Shown here: positions 1 through 10,385 of the stretch, piece after piece
Layout of the letters: each line of letters starts with the position of its first letter
Position numbering within the stretch: the stretch's first letter is position 1
From: a bacterium
Lineage (GTDB): Bacteria; Elusimicrobiota; Elusimicrobia; Elusimicrobiales; UBA9959
Direction of reading: 5' to 3'
DNA length: 30,308 nucleotides
Assembly: GCA_021812825.1 (NCBI GenBank)
Contig: JAKAMO010000021.1
Coordinates: 1-30,308, forward strand
The notes under the pieces: generated by a model
Told to the model about the DNA's origin: nothing
Seen by the model: the letters and a program-made list of their open reading frames with translations, nothing else
Database searches by the model: none
Made by a program: the position numbers and the translations under genes

Positions 1-1
1 C

Positions 2-1222
2 GACGTGCTGGAGTTCCTGCTGATAAACCACCCGCTCGACTGCCCCATCTGCGACCAGGCCGGCGAATGCGGCCTGCAGGACTACTACATGGAGCACAGC
101 AGGGCGAAGAGCCGCTTCCCTCTCGAGGCCAAGGTCAGGCGCCAGAAGCGCCGCGCTCTCGGCCCGCACCTGGTCCTGGACAACGAGCGCTGCGTCCTCT
201 GCACGCGCTGCGTCCGCTTCTGCTCCGAGGTCACGAAGACCGCCGAGCTGGAAGTGATGGAGCGCGGCGACCATTCCTTCATAGACCTGAAGGAGGGGAA
301 GGCGCTCGACAACGGCTATACGCTGAACATCGCCGATATCTGCCCCGTCGGCGCATGGACCTCGCGCGACTTCCGCTTCAAGTCCCGCGTCTGGTTCCTG
401 AAGAGGACCCCTACCCTTTGCCTCGGCTGCGCCACCGGCTGCCTCGTCGAGGCGCACCACAACGAGAACGTCCTCTACCGCCTGGTCCCGCGACCCAACG
501 CCGAGACCAACACCTGGCTCTGCGACAAGGGCCGCATGACCTACAAGGCCGTCTCCGCCGGAGACCGGCTTTCGAAGGGCGTGGTGAAGAACGGCCTGAT
601 GGAGCTGGAGCCCGCGCTGCGCGAGGCGGCCACCCGCATCGACGAGGCCCGCGGAGCGGCCGCCGTGCTGGGCTCGCCGTGGCTCTCGGTGGAGGACAAC
701 GCCGCGCTGGCGCTGCTGGCCAGGGACGCGGTCAAGACCCCCAACTTCACTTTCGATTTCCAGGCCGAGAGCGGCATCAAGGACGGCATCCTCTATAACA
801 AGGACCAGGCCCCGAACTCCGCCGGAACGCTGAAGGTCAAGGCGTCGGCCGGCGGCCTGTCCATGGCCGACTTCGCCCGCAAGGCGGCGGCGGGGGAATT
901 CAAGCTGGTCATAGCCGAGGCCCGCGCGGCGGCACTGCTGAAGGAAGAGCTGAAGGCCGGCGGGGCCCGCCTGATCGTCTTCGCCGCGAACCGCGGCGAC
1001 CTGCCGGACGGCACCCACGCGGCGCTGCCCTACGCTTCCTATTTCGAGGCCGAGGGCACGTTCATCAACTTCCAGGGCCTGGAGCGGAAGTCAGAGCCGG
1101 TAGTCTCCGCCCCGGACGGCGTAAAGCCGCTCTGGGAGATGGTGACCCGGCTGGCGGCGTACAGCGGCGCCTCCCTGCGGCTGGAATCGGCCGGGGATGC
1201 CGTCAAAGGACTCAACAGGTGA
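2..1222 (+). CDS. nuoG: NADH-quinone oxidoreductase subunit G (NuoG), 5' end cut off
   Basis: This is the iron-sulfur subunit of the peripheral arm of complex I, which passes electrons from NADH toward quinone. The reading frame is open from base 2, so the true start and the N-terminal 2Fe-2S part lie outside the window. Numbering from the Leu-Glu-Phe-Leu at bases 8-19 (Leu = 2), visible ligand sets are H9/C13/C16/C22 (cluster N5 type, H-x3-C-x2-C-x5-C), a C-x2-C-x2-C set near 63-69 with a later C-P (N4 type), and C-x2-C-x3-C near 139-146 with a Cys near 173 (N7 type). N7 is known from bacterial but not mitochondrial enzymes. The C-terminal part is short compared with the roughly 900-residue E. 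coli protein and looks like the tail of a molybdopterin-oxidoreductase fold without its later domains. The stop overlaps the nuoH start by 4 bp. Confidence 0.93.
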   Translation, partial: DVLEFLLINHPLDCPICDQAGECGLQDYYMEHSRAKSRFPLEAKVRRQKRRALGPHLVLDNERCVLCTRCVRFCSEVTKTAELEVMERGDHSFIDLKEGKALDNGYTLNIADICPVGAWTSRDFRFKSRVWFLKRTPTLCLGCATGCLVEAHHNENVLYRLVPRPNAETNTWLCDKGRMTYKAVSAGDRLSKGVVKNGLMELEPALREAATRIDEARGAAAVLGSPWLSVEDNAALALLARDAVKTPNFTFDFQAESGIKDGILYNKDQAPNSAGTLKVKASAGGLSMADFARKAAAGEFKLVIAEARAAALLKEELKAGGARLIVFAANRGDLPDGTHAALPYASYFEAEGTFINFQGLERKSEPVVSAPDGVKPLWEMVTRLAAYSGASLRLESAGDAVKGLNR

Positions 1223-2340
1223 TAGCCGAATTCTACGAAGCCAACAAGGACCTGCTGCTGTTCAGCGGAGCCTCAGCCGTGAAGGTGCTGGCGCTGCTCA
1301 ACGCCGTGATGGGCTTCACCGCGCTGCTCACGCTGGCGGAGCGCAAGGTCAGCGCGCTGATGCAGGACCGCGTCGGCCCCAACCGCGCCTCCATCTTCGG
1401 CCTGGCGCTGAACGGCCTCTTCCACCCGGTGGCGGACGGCATAAAGATGCTGATGAAGGAGGACTTCGTCCCGGCGAAGGCCGAGAAGTTCCTCTTCGCG
1501 CTGGCCCCTTTCTTCGCGCTGGTCCCGGTGCTCACGCTGTTCGCCTTCATCCCGTTCGGCGACTACGTGATGGTGGCCGGCTACAAGCTGGACCTGCTGA
1601 TCGCCGACGTGCCGCTCGGCCTCTTCTTCATCCTGGCCTTCTCGGGCCTGGCCATCTTCGGCGTGTTCCTCGGCGGCTGGGCGTCGAAGAACAACTTCGC
1701 GCTGCTGGGCGCGATGCGCGGCGTGGCGCAGATGGTCTCCTACGAGGTGGTGCTGGGCCTGACGCTGGTCGGCCTGATGATGATCTACGGCTCGGCGAGC
1801 CTGCAGGACATGGTCCGCGCGCAGGGCCGGCTGCTGTTCGGCTTCCTGCCGGCCTGGGGCGTAGTGACCCAGCCCCTCGCCTTCATACTTTTCCTTACCG
1901 CGGCCATCGCCGAGAACAAGCGCACTCCTTTCGACCTGGTGGAGGGGGAATCCGAGATCATCGGCTACTTCCTCGAGTACAGCTCGATGCGCTTCGCGGT
2001 CTTCATGTTCGCCGAGTTCATAGAGATCATCCTGGTCTCGATGATGGCGGCCACCCTCTTCTTCGGCGGCTGGCAGGTGCCGTGGCTCTACGAGACGGGC
2101 TTCATCCTGCCCGGCGGAGCGCAGCTGGCGCTGCCCCACCCCGCGGTGGCCCTGCTGCAGGTCGGCTCTTTCGCCGCTAAGACCGTTTTCTTCTCCTGGT
2201 TCCTGCTGGTCGTGCGCTGGACGCTGCCCCGCTTCCGCTTCGACCAGCTGATGGCCCTGTGCTGGAAGAAGCTGCTGCCGCTGGCCCTGCTTAACATCCT
2301 GGCCACCGGCGCCGTACTGCTCGCGCTGGGGAAGATCTAA
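1219..2340 (+). CDS. nuoH: NADH-quinone oxidoreductase subunit H (NuoH)
   Basis: This is the membrane subunit of complex I that forms most of the quinone chamber and joins the peripheral arm to the membrane arm. The protein has 373 residues, within the family range, and about eight hydrophobic helices. The family signatures are present: an early A-E-R-K-V loop, a V-G-P-N-R motif, and the acidic loop P-F-D-L-V-E-G-E-S-E followed by E-Y-S-S-M-R-F-A. The acidic loop departs slightly from the usual P-E-A-E-S-E form. It starts at a GTG whose last two bases are the first two of the nuoG stop TGA, so translation is probably coupled. Other starts would cut the first helix. Confidence 0.95.
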   Translation: MIAEFYEANKDLLLFSGASAVKVLALLNAVMGFTALLTLAERKVSALMQDRVGPNRASIFGLALNGLFHPVADGIKMLMKEDFVPAKAEKFLFALAPFFALVPVLTLFAFIPFGDYVMVAGYKLDLLIADVPLGLFFILAFSGLAIFGVFLGGWASKNNFALLGAMRGVAQMVSYEVVLGLTLVGLMMIYGSASLQDMVRAQGRLLFGFLPAWGVVTQPLAFILFLTAAIAENKRTPFDLVEGESEIIGYFLEYSSMRFAVFMFAEFIEIILVSMMAATLFFGGWQVPWLYETGFILPGGAQLALPHPAVALLQVGSFAAKTVFFSWFLLVVRWTLPRFRFDQLMALCWKKLLPLALLNILATGAVLLALGKI

Positions 2341-2343
2341 GGC

Positions 2344-2904
2344 ATGATAAGCGTAAAAAAGGTCAATAACCGCCCGCTCAGCTTCCTGGAGCGCATCTAC
2401 CTCTGGGAGGTGGCCAAGGGGATAGGCATCACCGCCAGGCATTTCTTCGAGAACCTGCTGCACCCTTCACGCCTGCCCACCATCCGCTATCCGGAGCAGG
2501 CGAGCCCTCTGCCGGGCAACGCCAACCTCCGCACCCGCCACCGCCTGAAGCTGCGCGCCGACGGCACCCCCAAGTGCGTGGCCTGCTTCATGTGCCAGAC
2601 AGCCTGCCCCGCCTACTGCATAACGATAGAGGCCGCCGAATACCCGGACAACCCGGTGGAGAAGTACCCTGCCTCTTTCGACATAGACCTTTCCCGCTGC
2701 GTGGTATGCGGCATGTGCGTCGAGGCCTGCCCGGAGGACGCGATAGCGATGGACACGAAGGAACTGCCGGGCGGCGTGGAGGCCAGGACCTCGCTGCTGA
2801 TGAACAAGGAAGCCCTGCTGCGCAACCTGCCCGGCGAGCCCTCCCTCCTGGGGGCGGCCAACCGCCTGGCCAGGAACGGCGGACGGCCCGGAGGCGCGGA
2901 ATGA
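2344..2904 (+). CDS. nuoI: NADH-quinone oxidoreductase subunit I (NuoI), 2x[4Fe-4S]
   Basis: This is the ferredoxin-like subunit of complex I carrying clusters N6a and N6b, which hand electrons to N2. It has 186 residues. Two C-x2-C-x2-C-x3-C-P motifs are visible at C78/C81/C84/C88 and C119/C122/C125/C129, the standard eight ligands. The N-terminal stretch has an amphipathic segment near 12-38 that would lie on the membrane, as in NuoI homologues. The ATG follows nuoH by 3 bp with an AAGG element just upstream, and the stop overlaps nuoJ by 4 bp. The C-terminus is Gly/Arg/Pro rich and not conserved. Confidence 0.96.
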   Translation: MISVKKVNNRPLSFLERIYLWEVAKGIGITARHFFENLLHPSRLPTIRYPEQASPLPGNANLRTRHRLKLRADGTPKCVACFMCQTACPAYCITIEAAEYPDNPVEKYPASFDIDLSRCVVCGMCVEACPEDAIAMDTKELPGGVEARTSLLMNKEALLRNLPGEPSLLGAANRLARNGGRPGGAE

Positions 2905-3395
2905 TACAGTTCGCCGTGATCTTCTTCGGCGCGGCCGCCGCGATGGCGACCCTGCTGATGCTCTTCCAGCGCCACCCGGTCAAGGCCGCGATGCTGATGC
3001 TCGCGGCCCTGCTTTCGACGGCCTGCGTCTACCTGGCCCTCAGCGCGCAGATGCTGGCCGTGCTGCAGATGATAATCTACGCCGGAGCCATCATGGTCCT
3101 CTTCACCGTGGCCATGGCGGTGATGCCGGCCGCCTGGCGGGACCACCCGGGACGCAGCCCGTTCCGCAGGGTCCTCGGCCTGGCCGCGGCCGCCGTTATC
3201 CTGACCGAGCTGATGAAGGTCTCCTCCGCGCTCGCGCCTTTCCACGGCGAGTTCGCGTTCACCGAGACCGGCGTGCAGGGCCTGGCGGAAATGCTTTTCG
3301 GGCGCTTCACTTTCCAGTTCGAGCTGCTGTCGCTGGTGATACTGGCGGGCATAGTGGCGGCGGTGGCGCTGGCCCAGAAGAGGAGGGAGGCATGA
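2901..3395 (+). CDS. nuoJ: NADH-quinone oxidoreductase subunit J (NuoJ)
   Basis: This is a small membrane-arm subunit of complex I next to NuoK and NuoH. It has 164 residues with about five hydrophobic helices. The family signature is the third helix with M-I-I-Y-A-G-A-I-M-V-L-F near residues 55-66, the segment that carries a pi-bulge in known structures. The open frame extends much further upstream, but the ATG at 2901 is right: it overlaps the nuoI stop as ATGA, gives the usual family length, and the upstream part would only be an out-of-frame copy of nuoI. Confidence 0.94.
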   Translation: MIQFAVIFFGAAAAMATLLMLFQRHPVKAAMLMLAALLSTACVYLALSAQMLAVLQMIIYAGAIMVLFTVAMAVMPAAWRDHPGRSPFRRVLGLAAAAVILTELMKVSSALAPFHGEFAFTETGVQGLAEMLFGRFTFQFELLSLVILAGIVAAVALAQKRREA

Positions 3396-3682
3396 GCGCC
3401 TACGTACCCGCCGGCCTGAGCTTCGTCCTCTTCGCGCTGGCCGCGGCCGGCTTCCTGACCTCTGGGAATCTGCTTCGGATGCTGATGTTCCTGGAGCTCA
3501 TGCTGAACGCGGCCAACGTCGCGCTGGTGGCCCTCGGCCCCCAGCCTGCGTCGCAGGCCTACACGGTGATGCTTTTCGCGATAGCCGCGGCCGAAGCCGG
3601 CATAGGCCTGGCGCTGATCATAGCCCTCTCCGGAGCCTTCAAAACGCTCGAGACGGAGAACATAAAGGAGCTCAAAGGCTGA
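3392..3682 (+). CDS. nuoK: NADH-quinone oxidoreductase subunit K (NuoK)
   Basis: This is a three-helix membrane subunit of complex I related to MrpC of multisubunit antiporters. It has 96 residues. The two buried glutamates of the family are present as E35 (in F-L-E-L-M-L-N-A-A-N) and E68 (in A-A-A-E-A-G-I-G-L-A), corresponding to E36 and E72 of the E. coli protein and linked to proton movement. The start overlaps the nuoJ stop by 4 bp (ATGA), and nuoL begins 1 bp after its stop. Confidence 0.96.
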   Translation: MSAYVPAGLSFVLFALAAAGFLTSGNLLRMLMFLELMLNAANVALVALGPQPASQAYTVMLFAIAAAEAGIGLALIIALSGAFKTLETENIKELKG

Positions 3683-3683
3683 C

Positions 3684-5576
<1,893 letters not shown>

Positions 5577-5579
5577 ACG

Positions 5580-7124
5580 ATGGAACTACTTACCAACCCG
5601 CTCTCGTTCATCATACTGCTGCCGGCCTTCTTCGGCCTGGCGATCTTCCTCGTCCCGCGCGACAACGCCGCGCTGCTCAAGAAGTTCGCGCTGCTGGGCT
5701 CGCTGGCGGTCTTCATCGTCTCGCTGAAGCTCTGGACCGGCTTCGACCCCGCGCAGGCCGCGATGCAGTTCGGCCTGGACAAGCCATGGCTGCCCTCCTA
5801 CGGCATCAACTTCAGCATAGGCCTCGACGGGATCAGCCTGCTGATGGTGCTGCTGACCACCTTCCTGATGCCCCTCTCGGTGCTGGCCTCCTTCAACTAC
5901 ATCAAGGAGGACCAGCGCGCCTACTATTCCAGCCTGCTCTTCCTCGAGGCGGGCATGATAGGCGTCTTCGCCGCGCTGGACCTGTTCGTCTTCTACCTGT
6001 TCTGGGAGGCGATGCTGATACCGATGTACTTCCTGATCGGCATCTGGGGCGGCCCGCGCCGCGTCTACGCCGCGCTTAAGTTCTTCATCTATACTATGGC
6101 CGGCTCCGTGCTGATGCTGGCCGCCATACTGTGGCTGGCCGCGGAACACCACGCCGCCGCCGGGGCCTGGACCTTCTCGATACCGGCCCTGTACGGCACG
6201 CTGCTGACGCACCACGCGCAGGTCTGGCTCTTCGCCGCGTTCGCGCTGGCTTTCGCGGTAAAGGTGCCGCTGTTCCCGTTCCACACCTGGCTGCCCGACG
6301 CGCACGTAGAGGCCCCCACGGCGGGCTCGGTCATCCTGGCCGGCGTGCTGCTGAAGATGGGCGTCTACGGCTACATGCGCCTCGCGGTCCCGCTGTTCCC
6401 CGAGGCCGCCCGCCTGTTCGCCCCGTGGCTGGCCGGGCTGGGCGTCGTCGGCATCATCTACGGCTCGCTGGTCGCCTGGACCCAGAAGGACATGAAGAAG
6501 ATGGTCGCCTACTCCTCGGTGGCCCACCTCGGCACCGTGATGCTGGGCGTGATGGCCTTCGAGCCGGCGGCCGTCTCCGGCGCGGTGCTGCAGATGGTCA
6601 ACCACGGCCTCTCCACCGGCGCGCTGTTCCTGCTGGTCGGCGTGCTCTACGAACGCCGCCATACGCGCATGATAGAGGACTACGGCGGGCTCGCCAAGGT
6701 GATCCCCGGCTTCGCCGCCGTCTTCATGATAGTGACGCTCTCCTCCGTAGGCATGCCCGGCCTTAACGGCTTCATCGGAGAGGTGCTGGTGCTGTTCGGC
6801 TCTTTCCGGACCTACCCGTGGCTGGCCGGGGCCGCCGTCGCCGGCGTGATCCTCTCCGCGGTGTACATGCTGGGGATGTACCAGCAGGTGGTCTTCGGAC
6901 CCGTCCGCCACGCCGAGAACAAGGCCCTGCACGACCTGGACGCCAGGGAATGGCTGTACCTGCTGCCGCTGCTGGTCTTCATCCTGCTGATAGGCGTCTA
7001 TCCCAACCCTTTCCTGCGGCGCATACTGCCCGCAGCCGACAGCTACATCAGCCTTTCCAGGCAGAACACCGCGCCTCCCGCGGCCGAAGTGAACATGGCC
7101 CTGGGGGGGAAGGAAGCAAGATGA
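5580..7124 (+). CDS. nuoM: NADH-quinone oxidoreductase subunit M (NuoM)
   Basis: This is the central antiporter-like proton pump of complex I. It has 514 residues and about 14 helices. E143 lies in Y-L-F-W-E-A-M-L-I-P-M-Y, the helix-5 glutamate equivalent to E144 in E. coli. The lysine helix region V-K-V-P-L-F-P-F-H-T-W-L-P-D-A-H-V-E-A-P-T is intact, as is a later helix with H-G-L-S-T-G-A-L-F-L. The stop overlaps the nuoN start as ATGA. Confidence 0.96.
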   Translation: MELLTNPLSFIILLPAFFGLAIFLVPRDNAALLKKFALLGSLAVFIVSLKLWTGFDPAQAAMQFGLDKPWLPSYGINFSIGLDGISLLMVLLTTFLMPLSVLASFNYIKEDQRAYYSSLLFLEAGMIGVFAALDLFVFYLFWEAMLIPMYFLIGIWGGPRRVYAALKFFIYTMAGSVLMLAAILWLAAEHHAAAGAWTFSIPALYGTLLTHHAQVWLFAAFALAFAVKVPLFPFHTWLPDAHVEAPTAGSVILAGVLLKMGVYGYMRLAVPLFPEAARLFAPWLAGLGVVGIIYGSLVAWTQKDMKKMVAYSSVAHLGTVMLGVMAFEPAAVSGAVLQMVNHGLSTGALFLLVGVLYERRHTRMIEDYGGLAKVIPGFAAVFMIVTLSSVGMPGLNGFIGEVLVLFGSFRTYPWLAGAAVAGVILSAVYMLGMYQQVVFGPVRHAENKALHDLDAREWLYLLPLLVFILLIGVYPNPFLRRILPAADSYISLSRQNTAPPAAEVNMALGGKEAR

Positions 7125-8545
7125 GTTTCGATCCCGCCGCCTACGCCGCCTCGGCTCTTTCCGGACCGCTGCTGCTGGTGCTGTCAGCTTTCGCCTGCCT
7201 GCTGCTGCCGCTGTTCTTCAAGGGCCTGCGCGGAGCCCAGGGCATAATGGCCCTTGGCGCGGTGCTCGTTACGCTCACTTTCTTCAGCGCCGCGCCGCAG
7301 GCGCAGATCTCCTTCTTCAGCGGCGCGCTGCTGCTCTCGCCCATGTCCGCCTACCTCTGGGCTTTCGCGATGGCGGTGCTCCTCTTCGTCATAGCGCTGT
7401 CCATAGCCCGCCCCGCCGCGCCGGAAGGCAGCGAGGGGGAATTCTACTTCCTGTCCTTCATGGCTCTCACCGGCCTGCTGGTCATGGTGGCCGCCGGCGA
7501 CCTCTTCACCGCCTTCATCGCGCTGGAGCTGCTCAGCCTGCCGGTATACGCGCTGGCGGGCATCAGGCGCACCAAGCCCGGCCTCGAGGCGGCCTACAAG
7601 TACTTCATGCTCGGCGGCTTCGGCTCCGGCATGACGGTCATGGGCATAGCCATACTGAACGCCCTGTACCCGTCGCTCTCCTTCGAAGCCCTGGGCTCCG
7701 CCCCGGCGGCGGCCCAGCCGCTGGCGCTGGCCGGCTTCGTGCTGGTCATATCCGGCTTCGCCTTCAAGACCGCCCTGGTGCCGTTCCACATGTGGGTGCC
7801 CGACGCCTACGAGGGCGCCCCGACCCAGGTGTCGGCGTTCATGGCCGCGGCGGTAAAGGCCGGCGGCGTGATACTGCTCTGGAGACTTTTCAACGCCAAC
7901 GTGCATGCCGGCGGCCCCATCATCAGGATCTTCTGGTGGCTGACCGTGATCACCGCGGTCTTCGCCAACCTGGCAGCGCTGGCCCAGACGGGCCTGAAGA
8001 GGCTGCTGGCTTATTCCAGCGTCGCGCACGCCGGGTACCTCGCGGTCGCCTTCTTCGGCGGGGAGCGCGGCCTGGAGGCGGTGCTCTTCTACCTGCCGGT
8101 ATACGCGATGGCCACGATAGGAGCCTTCTCGGTGGCGCTGATACTGGAGAAGGACGAGAAGGGCCCGAAGATAGACGACCTGGCCGGCCTGGCGAAAACG
8201 CGCCCCTGGCTGGCCGCGGCTATGGCCGCCTTCATGTTCTCGCTGGCCGGCATACCCCCGCTGGCGGGCTTTTTCGCCAAGTTCTACGCCTTCGCGGCCG
8301 CCGTCAACACCAGCTACACCAGCCTGGTGGTAGTGGCGGTCATCATGAGCGCCGTTTCGGTCTACTACTACCTGCGCGTGACCGTGGTGATGTATATGAA
8401 GCCCGCCGCCAACGGCCATGAGGCCGCCGACGCCCCTGGCCTGGCCGAGGCCGTGGTTTTCCTTATGGCCATAGGCGTGCTAGTCACCGGCGTGCTCTCC
8501 AGGCCCCTGCTCGCCCTGGCCGCCGAAGCCTCCCGCTGGTTCTAA
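7121..8545 (+). CDS. nuoN: NADH-quinone oxidoreductase subunit N (NuoN)
   Basis: This is the proximal antiporter-like subunit of complex I and the last gene of the operon. It has 474 residues and about 14 helices. E136 lies in F-I-A-L-E-L-L-S-L-P-V-Y-A-L, the family glutamate, and the lysine helix is followed by V-P-F-H-M-W-V-P-D-A-Y-E-G-A-P-T. The frame is open far upstream, but the ATG at 7121 overlaps the nuoM stop, is preceded by a GGAAG element, and gives the usual length. An intrinsic terminator follows within 20 bp of the stop. Confidence 0.96.
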   Translation: MSFDPAAYAASALSGPLLLVLSAFACLLLPLFFKGLRGAQGIMALGAVLVTLTFFSAAPQAQISFFSGALLLSPMSAYLWAFAMAVLLFVIALSIARPAAPEGSEGEFYFLSFMALTGLLVMVAAGDLFTAFIALELLSLPVYALAGIRRTKPGLEAAYKYFMLGGFGSGMTVMGIAILNALYPSLSFEALGSAPAAAQPLALAGFVLVISGFAFKTALVPFHMWVPDAYEGAPTQVSAFMAAAVKAGGVILLWRLFNANVHAGGPIIRIFWWLTVITAVFANLAALAQTGLKRLLAYSSVAHAGYLAVAFFGGERGLEAVLFYLPVYAMATIGAFSVALILEKDEKGPKIDDLAGLAKTRPWLAAAMAAFMFSLAGIPPLAGFFAKFYAFAAAVNTSYTSLVVVAVIMSAVSVYYYLRVTVVMYMKPAANGHEAADAPGLAEAVVFLMAIGVLVTGVLSRPLLALAAEASRWF

Positions 8546-8552
8546 GCCGCGC

Positions 8553-8592
8553 AAAAAGAAAGACCGCCGGATTCCCCGGCGGCTTTATTTTT
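8553..8592. terminator. probable bidirectional intrinsic terminator between nuoN and ribE
   Basis: A perfect 7-bp stem, CCGCCGG (8564-8570) with CCGGCGG (8576-8582), and a 5-nt loop is followed on the + strand by TTTATTTTT. On the - strand the same stem is followed by a T-rich run (complement of the A-rich 8553-8563). It can therefore end both the nuo transcript and the convergent rib transcript. Confidence 0.75.
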
Positions 8593-8657
8593 ACATTATT
8601 GTATGATTTAATGCAATATATTGTATGTAAACGTACAATTTACACAACATCAACCGG
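8593..8657. other. AT-rich intergenic spacer with ATTGTATG repeats
   Basis: This spacer is strikingly AT-rich for the window. ATTGTATG occurs at 8598-8605 and again at 8620-8627, 22 bp apart, and an inverted near-copy (CGTACAAT) lies at 8632-8639, making an imperfect 8-bp inverted repeat with a 4-bp centre. It lies after both convergent stops, so it is either part of a termination zone or a protein-binding site. I cannot tell which. Confidence 0.4.
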
Positions 8658-9260
8658 CTAGAGGAAGCCGTTCTCTTCGAGGAATTCCCTGGTGATGCCG
8701 GGGGTCTTGGCAGAGGCGTATTTCCCCAGTATATCGTACTCGATATTAAGCAGGGATCCCGGCTTCAGCCCTTTCAGGGCTGTATGCTCCCAGGTATGGG
8801 GTATAACGGCCGCTTTAAAGGAGCCCGGCCGCACATCGTAAACGGTCAGGCTGATACCTTCCAGGGCCACGGAACCTTTCTCGACCATCACGGCGTCAGG
8901 CGCCTTTTCCACCTCGATAACACGGCTGTTGCCCTCGTCCCGGACGGAAATAAGCCTTGCTGTGCCGTCCACATGGCCGGTGACGAAATGGCCGCCCAGC
9001 CTGGCGCCCACGGCGAGCGCGCGCTCCAGGTTCACGGCGGAGCCGGCCTTCAGGCGTCCCAGCGTCGTGCGGGAGAAGGACTCGGGGCTCACGGCGAAAG
9101 AGGCCACGCCGGGACGGAAGCCGGCAACCGTCAGGCAGGCGCCGTTCACGGCCACGCTCTCGCCGTCGGAGAGTTCCCAGTCCGCGGGCACGGACACCCC
9201 GATGCGCCCGGACGAGACGGTTTTTATCTTCTCCACTGCCTCGATTATACCGGTGAACAT
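8658..9260 (-). CDS. ribE: riboflavin synthase, alpha chain
   Basis: This enzyme dismutates two molecules of 6,7-dimethyl-8-ribityllumazine to riboflavin and 5-amino-6-ribitylamino-uracil, the last step of the pathway. It has 200 residues with two tandem lumazine-binding barrels. It begins with the family's conserved M-F-T-G-I-I-E, has N-G-A-C-L-T-V in the first barrel, and G-H-V-D-G-T-A at the start of the second with the matching L-E-G-I-S-L-T-V. The start ATG shares one base with the ribD stop (TGATG), so it is coupled to ribD. It is the last gene of the rib operon. Some species name this gene ribC. Confidence 0.95.
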   Translation of the reverse strand: MFTGIIEAVEKIKTVSSGRIGVSVPADWELSDGESVAVNGACLTVAGFRPGVASFAVSPESFSRTTLGRLKAGSAVNLERALAVGARLGGHFVTGHVDGTARLISVRDEGNSRVIEVEKAPDAVMVEKGSVALEGISLTVYDVRPGSFKAAVIPHTWEHTALKGLKPGSLLNIEYDILGKYASAKTPGITREFLEENGFL

Positions 9261-10366
9261 CAGTCGAACCTCAGGTCGAGCATAAGATCGGGGCCGGCTT
9301 TGGCTATCGCCGCCAGCCGGGGGCGGATGCCCAGCTCGGCGCGGGCGGCGTTCAGCGCGTCGGACCAGACCAGCGAGCTGCGGGACTTTGTCCCGCCTAT
9401 CAGCATCGGGGCGACGAAGCAGATGAAGCGATCAGCCAGGCCCCGGCTTATAAAGGCGCCGGCCACCTTGCCGCCGCCTTCCACAAGTACGTGGGATACG
9501 CCGAGCTTCCCTAGCTCGGAGAGCAGCGCCGGCAGCGCCACGCGGCCGCCCTCCGACGGCAGGACGAGTATCCTGGCACGGTCGTGGAATTTCTTCATCG
9601 CGGAGACGGAGGCCTTGCGGGTGGTCGCCACCAGGACCCTTTCGTTCCGGAAGACCTTAGCGGGCTTAGGCACGCGGAAGCGCGAATCCAGCACCACCAC
9701 CCAGGGCTGGCGCGGCACCTTCACGCCCCGCACGTTGAGCAGCGGGTCGTCGGCGAGGATGGTGCCTATGCCGGCCAGCACTGCGTCAGCCTCCGCCCGC
9801 AGCCTGTGCGCCTCCAGGCGGGACCGGGGGGAGGAGATCCAGCGGGAGCGGCCGGAAGCGTCCGCAATACGCCCGTCGAGGCTCTGCGCTATCTTCACGG
9901 TCACGTACGGAAGGCCGGTGCGCATGTACTTGTTGAAAGGCGGGTTCAACGCTTCGCATTCTTTCCTGAGGACGCCGGAGCGCACCTTAAGCCCGGCGCG
10001 GCGCAGTATGCCGGCGGACTTCCCGCCGTTGGCGGGGTCCGGGTCCGGCGCGCCTATATATACTTCCTTTATACCGGCACCGATGACGGCCTCGGTGCAC
10101 GGGGGGGTCTTTCCCCAGGTGGAGCAGGGCTCCAGCGTGACGTAAAGGGAAGCTCCGGCGGGGCTCACGCGGCAGGAGCGCAACGCGTTTATCTCGGCGT
10201 GGGGTCCGCCCCAGCGGAGATGGGCGCCCTCGCCTATGATCCTGCCTCCTTTGACTATGACCGCGCCCACCATGGGGTTGGGATGGGCGCCGAAGCGCCC
10301 TTTCCGCGCCAGTTCGATGGCGCGGGCCATGTAAAAAGCGTCCCTGTCCACGACGGGTTTTTTCAT
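9260..10366 (-). CDS. ribD: bifunctional diaminohydroxyphosphoribosylaminopyrimidine deaminase / 5-amino-6-(5-phosphoribosylamino)uracil reductase
   Basis: This enzyme carries out the second and third steps of the riboflavin pathway, deamination of the pyrimidine and reduction of the ribose. It has 368 residues. The N-terminal cytidine-deaminase-like domain (about 1-145) has H56-A-E58 and C81/C90, the zinc ligands and catalytic glutamate. The C-terminal reductase domain (about 150-365) has the H-V-L-V-E-G-G-G motif. Unusual point: the segment after C81 reads S-T-W-G-K, where the well-studied Bacillus enzyme has S-H-Y-G-K, so a His thought to touch substrate is Thr. A GGAG-type ribosome site sits in a 12-bp palindrome (10374-10385) between ribH and this start. 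Confidence 0.94.
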   Translation of the reverse strand: MKKPVVDRDAFYMARAIELARKGRFGAHPNPMVGAVIVKGGRIIGEGAHLRWGGPHAEINALRSCRVSPAGASLYVTLEPCSTWGKTPPCTEAVIGAGIKEVYIGAPDPDPANGGKSAGILRRAGLKVRSGVLRKECEALNPPFNKYMRTGLPYVTVKIAQSLDGRIADASGRSRWISSPRSRLEAHRLRAEADAVLAGIGTILADDPLLNVRGVKVPRQPWVVVLDSRFRVPKPAKVFRNERVLVATTRKASVSAMKKFHDRARILVLPSEGGRVALPALLSELGKLGVSHVLVEGGGKVAGAFISRGLADRFICFVAPMLIGGTKSRSSLVWSDALNAARAELGIRPRLAAIAKAGPDLMLDLRFD

Positions 10367-10385
10367 TGAAACCGCTCCCGGGAGC

